A DNA stretch of 64,000 nt from Candidatus Gastranaerophilales bacterium (lineage in GTDB: Bacteria > Bacillota > Clostridia > Lachnospirales > Lachnospiraceae). The stretch is from NCBI GenBank assembly GCA_023663225.1, contig JAMPHU010000004.1:17457-81456 (forward strand), written 5' to 3'. Within the stretch, counting starts at the first letter, position 1. Each line of letters starts with the position of its first letter. A model generated the notes under the pieces. It had not been told where the DNA came from and did no database searches. It saw only the letters and a list, made by a program, of their open reading frames with translations. Shown here in pieces: positions 27,001 to 36,100 of the stretch. A program made the position numbers and the translations under genes.

Positions 27001-28685
27001 ACAGTGACAATCTGGTACGCGCGTTGAAATTGTATGAGAAAGCTCTGGCAATCAATGAACAACTGGCAGAAGAACTGAACACCACACAGAGTAAAAGGGA
27101 GCTTTCAATCAGTTATCATAGAGTTGCAGGAATCTATGAAGCACTTGGCGGCAATGACAACCTGATGCGCGCTCTGAATCTGTGTGAAAAGGGTCAGATG
27201 ATCGCTGAACAACTGGCGAAAGAATCAGGCACCACCCAGAACATACGAGATCTTTCCATCAGTTATTATAGTACTGCAGGAATCTATAAGAAACTTGGCG
27301 GTAGCGACAATCTGATGCACGCTCTGACGCTGTATGAAAAGAACTTGACGATCAATGAACAACTGGCAAAAGAACTAGGCACCACCCAGAGCAAAAGCGA
27401 GCTTTCTGTATATTATAATAGGGTTGCAGGAATCTATGCGGCACTTGGCGGCAGCGACAACCTGATGCACGCTCTGACGCTGTATGAAAAGAACCTGACG
27501 ATCAATGAACAACTGGCAAAAGAACTAGGCACCACCCAGAGCAAAAGATCACTATCTGTCAATTATTATATGGTTGCAAAAATCTATGAGACACTTGGCG
27601 GCAGCGACAACCTGATGCACGCTCTGGAAATGCATAAAAAGGGCCTGACGATCAGTGAACATCTGGCGAAAGAACTAGGCACCACTCAGAGCAAAGAGGA
27701 GCTTTCCATCGGTTACGCTAGCGCTGCTGGAATCTATGAGGCACTTGGCAGCAGCGACAACCTACGCTATGCTTCCATATGCTATGATCATGCTGCCGGA
27801 ATCTATGCGGCACTTAGCGGCAATGACAACCTGCTATATGCTCTGGAACTGTATGGGAAAGCTCTGACAATCGACGAACATCTGGCGAAGGAACTCGGCA
27901 CCGATCAGAGCAAAAAGGAGCTTTCCATCAGTTATGACAAAGTTGCTGAAATCTATAAGGCACTTGGCGGCAGCGACAATCTGATGCACGCTCTGGTTCT
28001 GTACGGGAAGGCTCTGGCAATCGACGAACAGCGGATGGAGGAACTTGACACCGCAGAAAACAAAACGAATCTTTCCATCAGTTATTATAAAGTTGCAGCT
28101 ATCTATGAAAAGCTTGGCGGTAACGACAACCTGATGCGTGCTCTGGAAATGTGTGAGAAGTCTTTGTCGATCAGTGAACAACTGGCGGAGGAACTTGGCA
28201 CTCCAGAAAGCAAAAGGGATCTTTCCATCCGTTATTATAAGGTCGCAGGAATTTATGAAAAGCTTGGCGGTAACAATAACCTGATATACGCGCTAAAGCT
28301 GTATGAAAAGGATCGGACGATCAGTGAACAACTGGCGAAAGAACTAGGCACCCCCCAAAGCCAAAAGGATCTTTCCATCAGTTATATAAAAGTTGCCGGG
28401 ATATTAGAAAAGGTGGGCGGCAGTGAGAATCTTGTACAAACGCTGTATCATCGGGCACTTGCAATAAAAAAATCACTTGCAGATACACTGCATACTCTGG
28501 GCGCCTATGACGATTTGGCCGCATGTATATTGGAGACGACCCAGCACCCGTCCATTTCACTATCCGATAAAAAAGAGCTTCTTACCTACTGCTTGGGACT
28601 GTCAAAAGAATTATATGAAAAGACCAACTTAGAGAAATACAGATCATACATTGAGAAATGTGAGGAACTGCTCAGCTCCTGCTGA
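24042..28685 (+). CDS. DUF4062-NACHT/STAND-TPR protein, copy 2 (expanded repeats)
   Basis: A 1547-residue paralogue of the 993-residue protein at 18563, similar over its whole first 700 residues. DUF4062 is at 1-130 with D-L-R-W-G-I and G-Y-R-Y-G-W-I-P intact. The NTPase has Walker A G-E-V-G-S-G-K-S near residue 257 and Walker B L-L-I-M-V-D-A-A-D. From about residue 720 to 1460 run some 15 TPR units with a 50-residue period (L-S-I-S-Y ... A-G-I-Y-E ... L-G-G-N-D-N-L-M ... A-L-x-L-Y-E-K), one of them cut to 23 residues. A non-repetitive tail follows. The solenoid probably determines ligand or partner specificity. The start has GGGAG upstream. A long antisense open frame over the first half is a codon-composition shadow. 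Confidence 0.92.
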   Translation: MKTIFVSSTFKDMHYERDAIRDITAPSLNEEAKKHGDEVDFCDLRWGINTGDLDTEEGSRKVLDVCLDEIDRSQPPMVVLLGYRYGWIPDGDLIKTAAERKHLELEDLEKSVTALEIEYGALCDKEKLENTLFYFREIEGDAPSDYRTEDKAHEEKVSALKNRIKTITGGNFKTYTLTWNGSDFDGVDAFADMLAQDIREMLLPQWRETEMLTDFQRERRTHASFIREKNMMFRARQAEAEKLIQDALSQPVTIIKGEVGSGKSTLFSHMATELEKSEWIILPFISGLTTESNSARDIIENTVYFIEEELHLEHYRDETDPQTGKKKTHTPDEWKEKLAELCSAYAETGAKLLIMVDAADQLTQSEERDRLDFVPLSVSEKIHFVMTCTTDFKTPVWRDVYTLQHLNNEDKRDVIDGILARNGRELSQPVINKMLELEASHNPLYLSLLVQRLLMMNREDFAAIRSQGDGMAAIEQHQLELIKNKCPDGLDEMSAALLSEAGKRINEKLISKAAQYLAASRSGLRRKDLAALLGGEWSEIDFSHFVNYMYDCFLLRDDGRYDFTHKSIRAGFRSRCEDLDGVNREILEYFKSLKADDPVRVSEIIYHVIAADDKKFFVDYSVKHLYRPYTKSCAARDVYAQCMADNGQWIIAVFEEAKKYEADEELLGNLTLFCNSELYNAFGGSQKELETSLSILTANLDLSEYLYRKLKSNTSMWYSFISYNMVAGIYETLGGNNNLKLALELCEKGQTIAELLVNESGTTATVGKENLSISYAQAARIYEALDGSDNLMHALELYRKALAISEQLAEDPNSTQNKSDVSCRYDGVAGIYEKLGGNDNLKLALELYEKSQTIDEQLVNELGTTQSKRNLSSDYSKVARIYRKLGSIDDLMHALELCRKALAINEQLAEKLNATQSKRTLSINYSDIAGIYETLGGNDNLMRALALYEKSLTIDEQLAKELGTNRSKSELSHSYIHVAAIHEKFGNSDNLVRALKLYEKALAINEQLAEELNTTQSKRELSISYHRVAGIYEALGGNDNLMRALNLCEKGQMIAEQLAKESGTTQNIRDLSISYYSTAGIYKKLGGSDNLMHALTLYEKNLTINEQLAKELGTTQSKSELSVYYNRVAGIYAALGGSDNLMHALTLYEKNLTINEQLAKELGTTQSKRSLSVNYYMVAKIYETLGGSDNLMHALEMHKKGLTISEHLAKELGTTQSKEELSIGYASAAGIYEALGSSDNLRYASICYDHAAGIYAALSGNDNLLYALELYGKALTIDEHLAKELGTDQSKKELSISYDKVAEIYKALGGSDNLMHALVLYGKALAIDEQRMEELDTAENKTNLSISYYKVAAIYEKLGGNDNLMRALEMCEKSLSISEQLAEELGTPESKRDLSIRYYKVAGIYEKLGGNNNLIYALKLYEKDRTISEQLAKELGTPQSQKDLSISYIKVAGILEKVGGSENLVQTLYHRALAIKKSLADTLHTLGAYDDLAACILETTQHPSISLSDKKELLTYCLGLSKELYEKTNLEKYRSYIEKCEELLSSC
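26201..28418 (+). repeat. 150-bp in-frame tandem repeat (TPR units)
   Basis: Unit starts, taken at the CATCAGTTAT-like box, fall at 26201, 26357, 26507, 26657, 26807, 26957, 27107, 27257, 27407, 27557, 27707, 27776, 27926, 28076, 28226 and 28376. The step is 150 bases except one of 156 and one of 69. Two neighbouring units (about 27311-27406 and 27461-27556) are identical but for one base over about 96 bases, indicating very recent duplication or conversion. Confidence 0.93.
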
Positions 28686-28776
28686 GCAAGTTTCCACTCA
28701 TCACAAATGTCGTGGTGCAGAGACGCAAAAAACAATATAACGTCTACAAATCAAAAGAAAAAGGGGAACAAAAAAG

Positions 28777-29295
28777 ATGATTGAAAACAGGAATGTAAAT
28801 ATCATAACCGATGCCGACGGTAAAAAGCTGGTCTTGATCAACGATATCCGTTTCAAGGGGAAACGGCAAATTGACTGGAATGATGTAAAGCAATATCTTG
28901 AAGGATATGTCGGAGACTATTACGAAATCGCTGAAAATACAGAGCGTATTTTTATTGGAAGTGAACTGCCTGAAGAATACACAGAATCAGAGAGCCGAAA
29001 AAACCTCATGGGCGCAAATGCAAAAGCTAAGGCAAATGCTGCTACTGCAATACCAGAACTAATCCAGATAGCATCTAATCCGACTTTTGAAGAAAACCGT
29101 AAGGAAAAACATATTAAAAGTGCCAAATACGGCTGGTATAGGTACAATGTCCGTTTTGCCCTTCCGGTCTATGAAGAAAATGTACTTGTCAGGTACAACA
29201 TTTTTCATGCCCGACTTCTGATCAACCATGCCGAAAATAATAGGAAATACCTATACGACATTCTGGCAATAAAAAAAGAAACGAGCAAGCCGTAA
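28777..29295 (+). CDS. Small protein, possibly polyvalent-protein/BECR-like domain
   Basis: A 172-residue protein. It contains I-R-F-K-G-K-R-Q-I-D-W near the start, N-A-K-A-K-A-N-A-A-T-A-I-P-E-L-I in the middle, then K-H-I-K-S-A-K-Y-G-W-Y-R-Y and Y-L-Y-D-I-L-A-I-K-K-E-T at the end. The last part resembles the C-terminal domains of phage polyvalent proteins and the related Barnase-EndoU-ColicinE5-RelE (BECR) fold, so a nuclease-type toxin is conceivable. I am not certain of this assignment and see no defined catalytic set. It follows NACHT gene 2 by 91 bases on the same strand; AAGGGG lies ten bases before the ATG. Confidence 0.75.
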   Translation: MIENRNVNIITDADGKKLVLINDIRFKGKRQIDWNDVKQYLEGYVGDYYEIAENTERIFIGSELPEEYTESESRKNLMGANAKAKANAATAIPELIQIASNPTFEENRKEKHIKSAKYGWYRYNVRFALPVYEENVLVRYNIFHARLLINHAENNRKYLYDILAIKKETSKP

Positions 29296-29487
29296 CAAGA
29301 TGTACGGTGAAAACCCATTTCTTTCTTACTGTTAATAATAAACTATTTCCTCCGTCCTGTCAATCCCTGATTTTGATTTTTTGACTCAGTGATTTTTTGA
29401 CTCAGGAAATTTTGAGTTTGCTTTTCACGCCCATGCAGTACACCAGTATCCCCACCGTTACCAACGATTCCGCAAAGGAGAACGCTT

Positions 29488-32043
29488 ATGGATCACCGGA
29501 TCTCATCTCTCATCGACGCCGCCTCGCTTTCCTACGCCGCAGGTCATCTGGAACAAGCCAGACGGCAGGCGTCAGAAGCGCTTGTGCTGCTGACATTGCA
29601 ACATCCTTCCCACAATATTTCCGAATCGGCAGATCCTTCTCTGAGCTTAACTGATCTCAATATCCTGACGCTGCTGCAATCCATCGCTGCCAGGCAGCAT
29701 GATCTGGATGCCTATGAAAGCCATGAAGCCTCCATCAGAGAACTCACGCTGCAAATATTCGGCGCGGATTCCCGCTCCTATTACGCCGTGCATCTGCTCG
29801 ATGCCTGTGAATGTTATCTGAGTGCCGGAAATATCGTTTCGGCGCAATGGTTTCTGGAAGATGCGATACGGATTCTGGAAGAGGAAAACGGCGCATGCGC
29901 ATTGACCGATTTTCTTTATACTCTCCATCTCGCCAAACTGCATTTCCATATGGAGCAGTATTATGAATGTATCGACGAAGGTCTGCGCGCCAATTCCTTA
30001 TGCCTTGCCGAACCCTTCATCCCGCCGGATGCGTCCGGCTTTCTGCGGCGCTACGCGGCGGATACCGTGCTGCTGGACAAGTATATCTACGCTAACCTGA
30101 CGCTGATTGCCTGCGCTTACGGCAAGATCAATAACAGTGAAGAAGGCATTGCGATCCTCACCGAACTGCGAAAAACACCGCCGCAGGACTACTATCTGCG
30201 CGCCTCCATGGATCTGATTCTGGCGGAACTCTACACCAGAGAGGGAAGATATGGGGACGCCCGCTCCCTCTGTCAGAAGTATCTCACGCAGGATTTAAAG
30301 GACTCACCTGATATGCTCACCGCATTGGCGTCGCTCTCCTATGCGCTCTCACCCTCCTTTGACGCTCTCAGTCATTCCTTTTTTACCGCCGGAAATGACG
30401 GGGAGCTTCCGGCGTCCCTCTGCTACAGTCGGGATGCGCTTCCAATCCTGGTGTATGACCACGGTCTGACTTTGATCGAAAAGGGGCAGTTTGACGAGGC
30501 GTTAAAGCTCTATGATAAGCTGGGAGACAAGGGACTTTCCTTAAGACTGCTCCTCCTCGCCCAAACCGGCAATTATAAATCCATCTCAGAATGTAAGAAA
30601 ACCGCGGATCGTTACTATTACAGACAGATCGACATGCTTTTTCTCTATTACAATGAAAAATATGTGTACAACCATCTTTCCATGCTGGAGTATCATTTTT
30701 CCTTCTGCATGGACGCTTATCTGTCCTGCCACGAAGCGCTTGGCAGGGAAGCCATGACGCCGGAGAGCATCTATGATTTTCTGCTGAACACCAAATATAT
30801 CTCCCTGGAAGCCTCTTACTTAAGCCGGAATTTCCTGACGCTGGATGCGCTGAAAAACCGCGAAACCGTCACCGCAAAAGACATCATGCGGCTCATGCCG
30901 CCGGATACCGCGCTTCTGGAATTTTGCGTCGTCAGAACCTTCTCCACACAGGATTACTGCGCCTTTTTGGTAACAGGCAGGGAGGTTTCCTGCGTCCGTA
31001 TTGCAGATTATCATTTAATAAATGAATGGATCGATGAATGGCGCAGACTCCTCACCGCTTCCGCCCATGCCATAAACGCCGATCTGGAGCAGGCAGCGGA
31101 GCTGGAAAGCAGGCAGCGCGCACTGGATACGAAGCTGCGCCGGGGCCTCTATCGCCCCATCAGGGAACTGCTCGCCGCTCTGCCGGAAGATTTGCACAGA
31201 AAGCGCCTGATCATTGCCCCCGCCGGAGCGTTGATACAATTCCCCTTTGACAGACTGTCCGTATCCGCCAAGGGGTATCTGGGAGATGATTATGAGATCA
31301 CCTACATCAATACAGGCAAAGAGCTTCTGATGCAATCCGCCGAAAACCTGAGCGCGCCCCTTGCCCCATCATCGGGTGTGCCTTCTGTGAGTGATGAGAC
31401 TGTTTTTAGGAACCCCCTTATCATAGGGAACCCTTCCACGACCGCCTATCCATCTCTGCCCTATGCCGAAAAGGAAGCTCATATGGTTGCAGAATACCTT
31501 AACACCGTGTGTTATACCGGAGAAAGCGCCGACATTTCCCTGTTTGACTTCCAGCCCCGCCATGCGCCCTCCCTGCTCCATATCGCGGTACACGGCGTCT
31601 TTTATCAGGAAGAAAATACGCTGTCCGATCTCCCTGACTGGAACAACGCTTTCTCTGTCATGGAAAAGAGCGGTCTGGTGCTTGCCAATGACACGCTGCT
31701 CTCCTGCAGCCAAATATCCGCTATGAATCTTACGTCCGTCAAACTGGCAGTTCTTTCCGCCTGTCAGAGCGGGCAGGGGCGTTTCCACGCGTCGGAGGGC
31801 GTTTACGGCTTAAGGCGCGCGCTGAAGCTGGCAGGCTGCCAGTCCATCATCGCTTCCCTCTGGCAGATCGATGACCGCTCCGGATATTATTTTATGCGGT
31901 TTTTATACGAGAATCTGGTGAAAACGCCCGAGAATCCAAGACTTGCCTTTTCTCTGGCCGTGGAAGCGCTGCGCAGTTATGAGGAAAATAATACCCGCCC
32001 GTTTGCAGAGCCTTATTTCTGGGCGGGGTATATTTTTATTTAA
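29488..32043 (+). CDS. TPR-CHAT caspase-like protease
   Basis: An 851-residue protein. The first 450 residues or so are helical TPR-like repeats; the C-terminal part is a CHAT domain, a clan CD peptidase related to caspases and separase. The catalytic dyad is visible: His702 in H-I-A-V-H-G-V-F and Cys759 in V-L-S-A-C-Q-S-G-Q-G, followed by the usual G-V-Y-G-L-R-R-A and S-L-W-Q-I-D-D motifs. In characterised CHAT systems the protease is switched on by a sensor and cleaves a partner or host proteins. Here it lies next to two NACHT sensors, so it is the best candidate effector of the island; the substrate is unknown. The start has AAAGGAG seven bases upstream. Confidence 0.92.
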   Translation: MDHRISSLIDAASLSYAAGHLEQARRQASEALVLLTLQHPSHNISESADPSLSLTDLNILTLLQSIAARQHDLDAYESHEASIRELTLQIFGADSRSYYAVHLLDACECYLSAGNIVSAQWFLEDAIRILEEENGACALTDFLYTLHLAKLHFHMEQYYECIDEGLRANSLCLAEPFIPPDASGFLRRYAADTVLLDKYIYANLTLIACAYGKINNSEEGIAILTELRKTPPQDYYLRASMDLILAELYTREGRYGDARSLCQKYLTQDLKDSPDMLTALASLSYALSPSFDALSHSFFTAGNDGELPASLCYSRDALPILVYDHGLTLIEKGQFDEALKLYDKLGDKGLSLRLLLLAQTGNYKSISECKKTADRYYYRQIDMLFLYYNEKYVYNHLSMLEYHFSFCMDAYLSCHEALGREAMTPESIYDFLLNTKYISLEASYLSRNFLTLDALKNRETVTAKDIMRLMPPDTALLEFCVVRTFSTQDYCAFLVTGREVSCVRIADYHLINEWIDEWRRLLTASAHAINADLEQAAELESRQRALDTKLRRGLYRPIRELLAALPEDLHRKRLIIAPAGALIQFPFDRLSVSAKGYLGDDYEITYINTGKELLMQSAENLSAPLAPSSGVPSVSDETVFRNPLIIGNPSTTAYPSLPYAEKEAHMVAEYLNTVCYTGESADISLFDFQPRHAPSLLHIAVHGVFYQEENTLSDLPDWNNAFSVMEKSGLVLANDTLLSCSQISAMNLTSVKLAVLSACQSGQGRFHASEGVYGLRRALKLAGCQSIIASLWQIDDRSGYYFMRFLYENLVKTPENPRLAFSLAVEALRSYEENNTRPFAEPYFWAGYIFI

Positions 32044-32055
32044 GTTGGCCTTTGC

Positions 32056-32247
32056 TTAATCTGCTGATGTCAGAAGCTCCTCAAATTCCTCCCCATACGA
32101 AGCAATCAAGGCTTTATTCTTTTCGATTCCAGCTTTAATCGCTTCCTCATCTGGAACATAATCACTTGTATCAACCACACCGTCAAATGCCGGCGGCATA
32201 CTCTCGCTATCCAAAATCGCCCAAAATCTTTCTGTTGTTGCAGCCAT
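32056..32247 (-). CDS. Small acidic protein, unknown
   Basis: A 63-residue protein (M-A-A-T-T-E-R-F-W-A-I-L-D-S, later D-Y-V-P-D-E-E-A-I-K-A-G-I-E-K-N). AGGAGG precedes the ATG at 32247. The F-W-A-I-L-D opening is reminiscent of DUF4240, but the protein is too short for a firm call. It is convergent with the CHAT gene, with stop codons 12 bases apart. Confidence 0.65.
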   Translation of the reverse strand: MAATTERFWAILDSESMPPAFDGVVDTSDYVPDEEAIKAGIEKNKALIASYGEEFEELLTSAD

Positions 32248-32435
32248 AACAATACCTCCTATCTGTAAAAAAGACATACTTCCTCACATCTCTTTAAGAA
32301 TATCAGAGACATTTGATAGACACTGGTTCCCTGTCTCTTTCCTTCACTCCTGATTCTATTATACATCATTCCCGCTTTTTTGCCTGTCCAAGCTGTTTTT
32401 CATCACTCATTATCTTTCTACCCCTTTCTCCGCAC

Positions 32436-33074
32436 CTAACGCTCCAACGCACGTTGGGCTGACGCATGTCCCTGCTCCGCCGCTTTTCGGTACCACTCCG
32501 CCGCCTTGGCTTGATCCCGCTCTACTCCTTCGCCATTTTCATACTTAACTCCCAGATTGTATTGCGCTTTCGCATATCCCTGCTCCGCAGCCTTTCGATA
32601 CCACTCCGCCGCCTTGACTTTATCCTGCTCTACGCCTTTGCCATTGCTATACCTCGCTCCCAGATTACACTGTGCCACCGCATATCCCTGCTCCGCAGAC
32701 TTTCGGCACCACTCCACCGCAATGACTGCATCCTGCTCTACCCCTCCCTCGCCAAGGGCATACATAACTCCCAGATTGTTTTGCGCTTTCGCATCTCCCA
32801 GCACCGCAGCCTTCCGCCACCACTCCGCCGCGATGACCGTATTCTTCTCCACACGATTCCCTTCATAGTAAATCGTTCCCATCTGAGACACTGCCGGCGC
32901 ATACACCTCCTCGGCAAATTCCTGCATCAGCCGCACACCCCTCTCATAATCGGGGGTTGCCAGAGCGCCATATGCCTCCTGATATAATTTCTCCGCTCGC
33001 GTCCACAAAAAGGTCTCGAATGTCGCCTCAATCCGCTTCAACTCCTCCTGCTGTTTCTTTGCTAACTTATCCAC
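32436..33074 (-). CDS. Sel1-repeat protein
   Basis: A 212-residue solenoid. After a helical N-terminus come five Sel1 units of 36 residues (A-E-W-Y-R-K-A-A-E-Q-G-Y-A-K-A-Q-Y-N-L-G). The 3' units are nearly identical to one another, suggesting recent expansion. The GTG at 33074 is chosen because AAAGGAG lies eight bases upstream; the frame extends to 33116, which would overlap the previous gene. It follows the LRR-lectin membrane protein and is likely the last gene of that operon. Confidence 0.88.
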   Translation of the reverse strand: MDKLAKKQQEELKRIEATFETFLWTRAEKLYQEAYGALATPDYERGVRLMQEFAEEVYAPAVSQMGTIYYEGNRVEKNTVIAAEWWRKAAVLGDAKAQNNLGVMYALGEGGVEQDAVIAVEWCRKSAEQGYAVAQCNLGARYSNGKGVEQDKVKAAEWYRKAAEQGYAKAQYNLGVKYENGEGVERDQAKAAEWYRKAAEQGHASAQRALER

Positions 33075-33106
33075 GCCACACTCTCCTTTACAGTCAAATA
33101 ATGTCT

Positions 33107-36100
33107 TTAATCCCACTCACAGATAACCATGTCTCCGGCTTTAAAAGGCCCGTCATTCCATGTTGCATACGCATATCCGGAATAGAACATAATATAATTT
33201 TCGCCCGCCGAATCCTGGTCTCTATTATTATTGGGTTCCCCACGATTCCAGTTTGTATAGGACATACTGCTCCCGTCTACCCATCTCCACTTTCCTTCCT
33301 CGGCGGCGTCCGACGCACCGAAGAAGGCCTCAGAATATCCCTGTTCTCTCAGATAGGAATATACGGCCATATTCTCCTCATAGGAATCGATGATCGCCAA
33401 ATGTCCGCCGACCGATTCGCAATAGCTTTCCGCCTCTTCCCATGTCTCAAAATCATTGTAGAGATAGTAACTGCTGCCATTCCATCGAAACGCATCATCA
33501 GGAATATTTCTTACCAATAATTCCTCTTTTACATTTCCGGAAGCATCATAGATGCTCCATTGATCGGGATCTGCTGCCATTCCCATCGTATTATCCGGTT
33601 CTGTTTTGGCTATTCTGGTAGTATACTTATCCTCACCGTCCCATATCAGGTCATAACTGTCATTCACATACGCTTCATCGGTTTGATAATAATAAGGCGC
33701 CCTGCTATCCCTTTCCGCCTCTTCTAACCAGTCCTTCCTTTCTATCCTGCAGTAACCTGACTCCGGATCATAAGTTAAGACGTCGAAGCTGGTGCAGGGT
33801 TTAAAATAGTAGTATCCTCCCATCTGTCTATAATCACTGACCATGGCTAAAATATTTTCTCCCATCGGCAAAATATATCGTCTGGTGTCCATCCAATTCC
33901 AATATACTTCACCCCCTGTCCAATCGCGAATCGTATAATAATACTGCCCCTGCCATACGCCTGCAAATGGCGTAATATCCTCCGGCGCCGTGTCGGATAC
34001 GTCGGAACCCGTTTTATAATAGATCTCACCATTTATGATATGAATACCATCCCGGTCATCATTTAACTGCACTGGCCGGATATCAAAGTTTCCGTCCTCT
34101 CCCACGCTGATCAGATGACCGCTGCTTTCCGTTGCGATATCCAGGACGAGCAACTGCTTTACTCCATCCATCGTTACGGAGTAACACTTTTCATATTGCT
34201 TGTCGATCGTCAGCACCGATCTTTTGCCGTCCTCCGATGAACAGGTATACGTGCCGAGCAGCTCTCTGTCCGCGGCTCTATACATATGGTTTAACTCCGG
34301 TACAAAGGCGTTCTCTTCTGACAGTTCTACCCTTTCCAACAAAGTGATCTCGCCGAGCGGTCTGTCGCTCGTAAGTTTCAGCAAAAGACTATACTCTGAC
34401 TCGCTTTCTTCTACCAGTTCGGCTTCCTGAATGATTATTTCCTCTCTATTTAACTTCACATCAAGACCATTGATCGGAACCGCCTGCCCGTCTAACATCT
34501 CCCATATGCCATTCTCGTCGCCTGCCCGCAGTTGCTGCAGCAGTTCACTGATATCAATATCGGTACAGTGCAGTTCCACTTCGATGTGACCTCCCGCCTG
34601 GCCGCTTGCCCTGCCTGCAAATGTATACAGGACGCCTCTGTGCTTCATCTCAAAAGAAAAATCGACGCTGCGAACGTCTCCGTTTGTTTTTTCCGCGCCA
34701 AACGATGCGTCTGTCAGGATATCGCACACCGGATCAAACCTTTCGGCGACCTCCTCCCCATAGGGTATCTCACGCCGGTCAAGCAGATTCTTAAGCTGAA
34801 CCTCGTTTTCCAGAAGCGGCACTCCCTCGATCGCGAAGTTATATAAATCGTCAAACACTTCACTCATATCCAGATTACAGCAATTCGATACCTTGCCCTG
34901 GATCAGCGTTTCAAGATCCACAATATTTCCTTCATTCCTGATCTCCTTTAAAGAACCGCAGTTTGCAAATAAATTGTTGCCCAAAGAAAGTGTGCTGCCG
35001 CGCAGTTCTACGACTTCCAGAGAAGTACAACCCGAAAAGGCAGACTGCCCGATCTCGGTGACGCTTTCCGGTATCGCGATCTCCTTTAAAGAAGTACAGC
35101 CTGCAAAAGCGGACTGCCCGATCTCGGCGACGCCTTCCGACATCGTGACTTCCTCCAAAGAAGCGCAGCCCGAAAAGGCGAACCACCCGATCTCGGTGAC
35201 GCTTTCCGGTATCTCAATGTGTGTCATTCCGGCTACACCCTCGAATGTTCTGGGATAGATCGTTTTTACGAAACCTGCAATCTTATATTCCGAATAGTTC
35301 ATCCTGCTGCCCAGATAATACTTTGTGCCATAATAGACAGGCGACGCATACCTGATGTAAAATAGCAGCAGAACAACGACTACTGACGACAGTATGATAA
35401 CTATTATGGAACGTTTTTTGGATCGTCTTCTGAAACGTCTTTTCTTTTCAAAATAGGACCGGACTTTTTCGAAAAGGAACCGGATGCCCTTGAAAAGGAG
35501 TGAGACTAACAGGAACGGCGACAGGAAGATATTCGCCAAAATTTCCGCTCTTCTCAACGTCTTTCGCTCTTTTTCCCTCTTTTCTTTTTCTTCCTCCTTT
35601 TTGCGCCGTTTCTCCGCTTCCTCATATTCCTTGTCGATCTCATGCATCCTGCTCTCTATCCGTTCCATCAGCGGATCTTTGCCCTCATAGCTTTTGAGCG
35701 TATCTTCCGCCTCCTTGAGGGCCCGCGCCAGGCGTTTACACGCTTCTATGACCCCGCCCAACTTCCCGCAGCTACAGTCGGCCTCCCGAATGGCGGACAG
35801 TTCCCGTCCCAGCTTCTCTGCCCGCTGTCTGTACTCTGACAGATAATCCGACGTGACAGGACACTGTTGATCTCTGATGATGGAAACTACCTCAAAATAT
35901 TTATCTCCGGCGGAAGGCGCCGCGCACTTGATCACAACCTTTTTCTCACCGTCATAGGATATGCCTTCAAAGCATCCGCTCTTTTTCACAATATTGATGA
36001 CGGACGCTTCCTCCTTCTGATATTTTTCGCTAAATGCAGACAGCGCCCGCTCTAACGGTTCGAGCGAGTCGGCTCTGACGATTTCACAGGTTTTATTCCA

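Noticed and set aside
26201-28418. CRISPR-like array
   Set aside because: The 150-bp periodic repeats have no unique spacers and are continuous in-frame protein-coding units.
33107-33480. C-type lectin domain as the variable region of a diversity-generating retroelement
   Set aside because: No reverse transcriptase, template repeat or second copy of the 3' end is in the window. The domain looks like a standard lectin with fixed E-P-N and W-N-D motifs.
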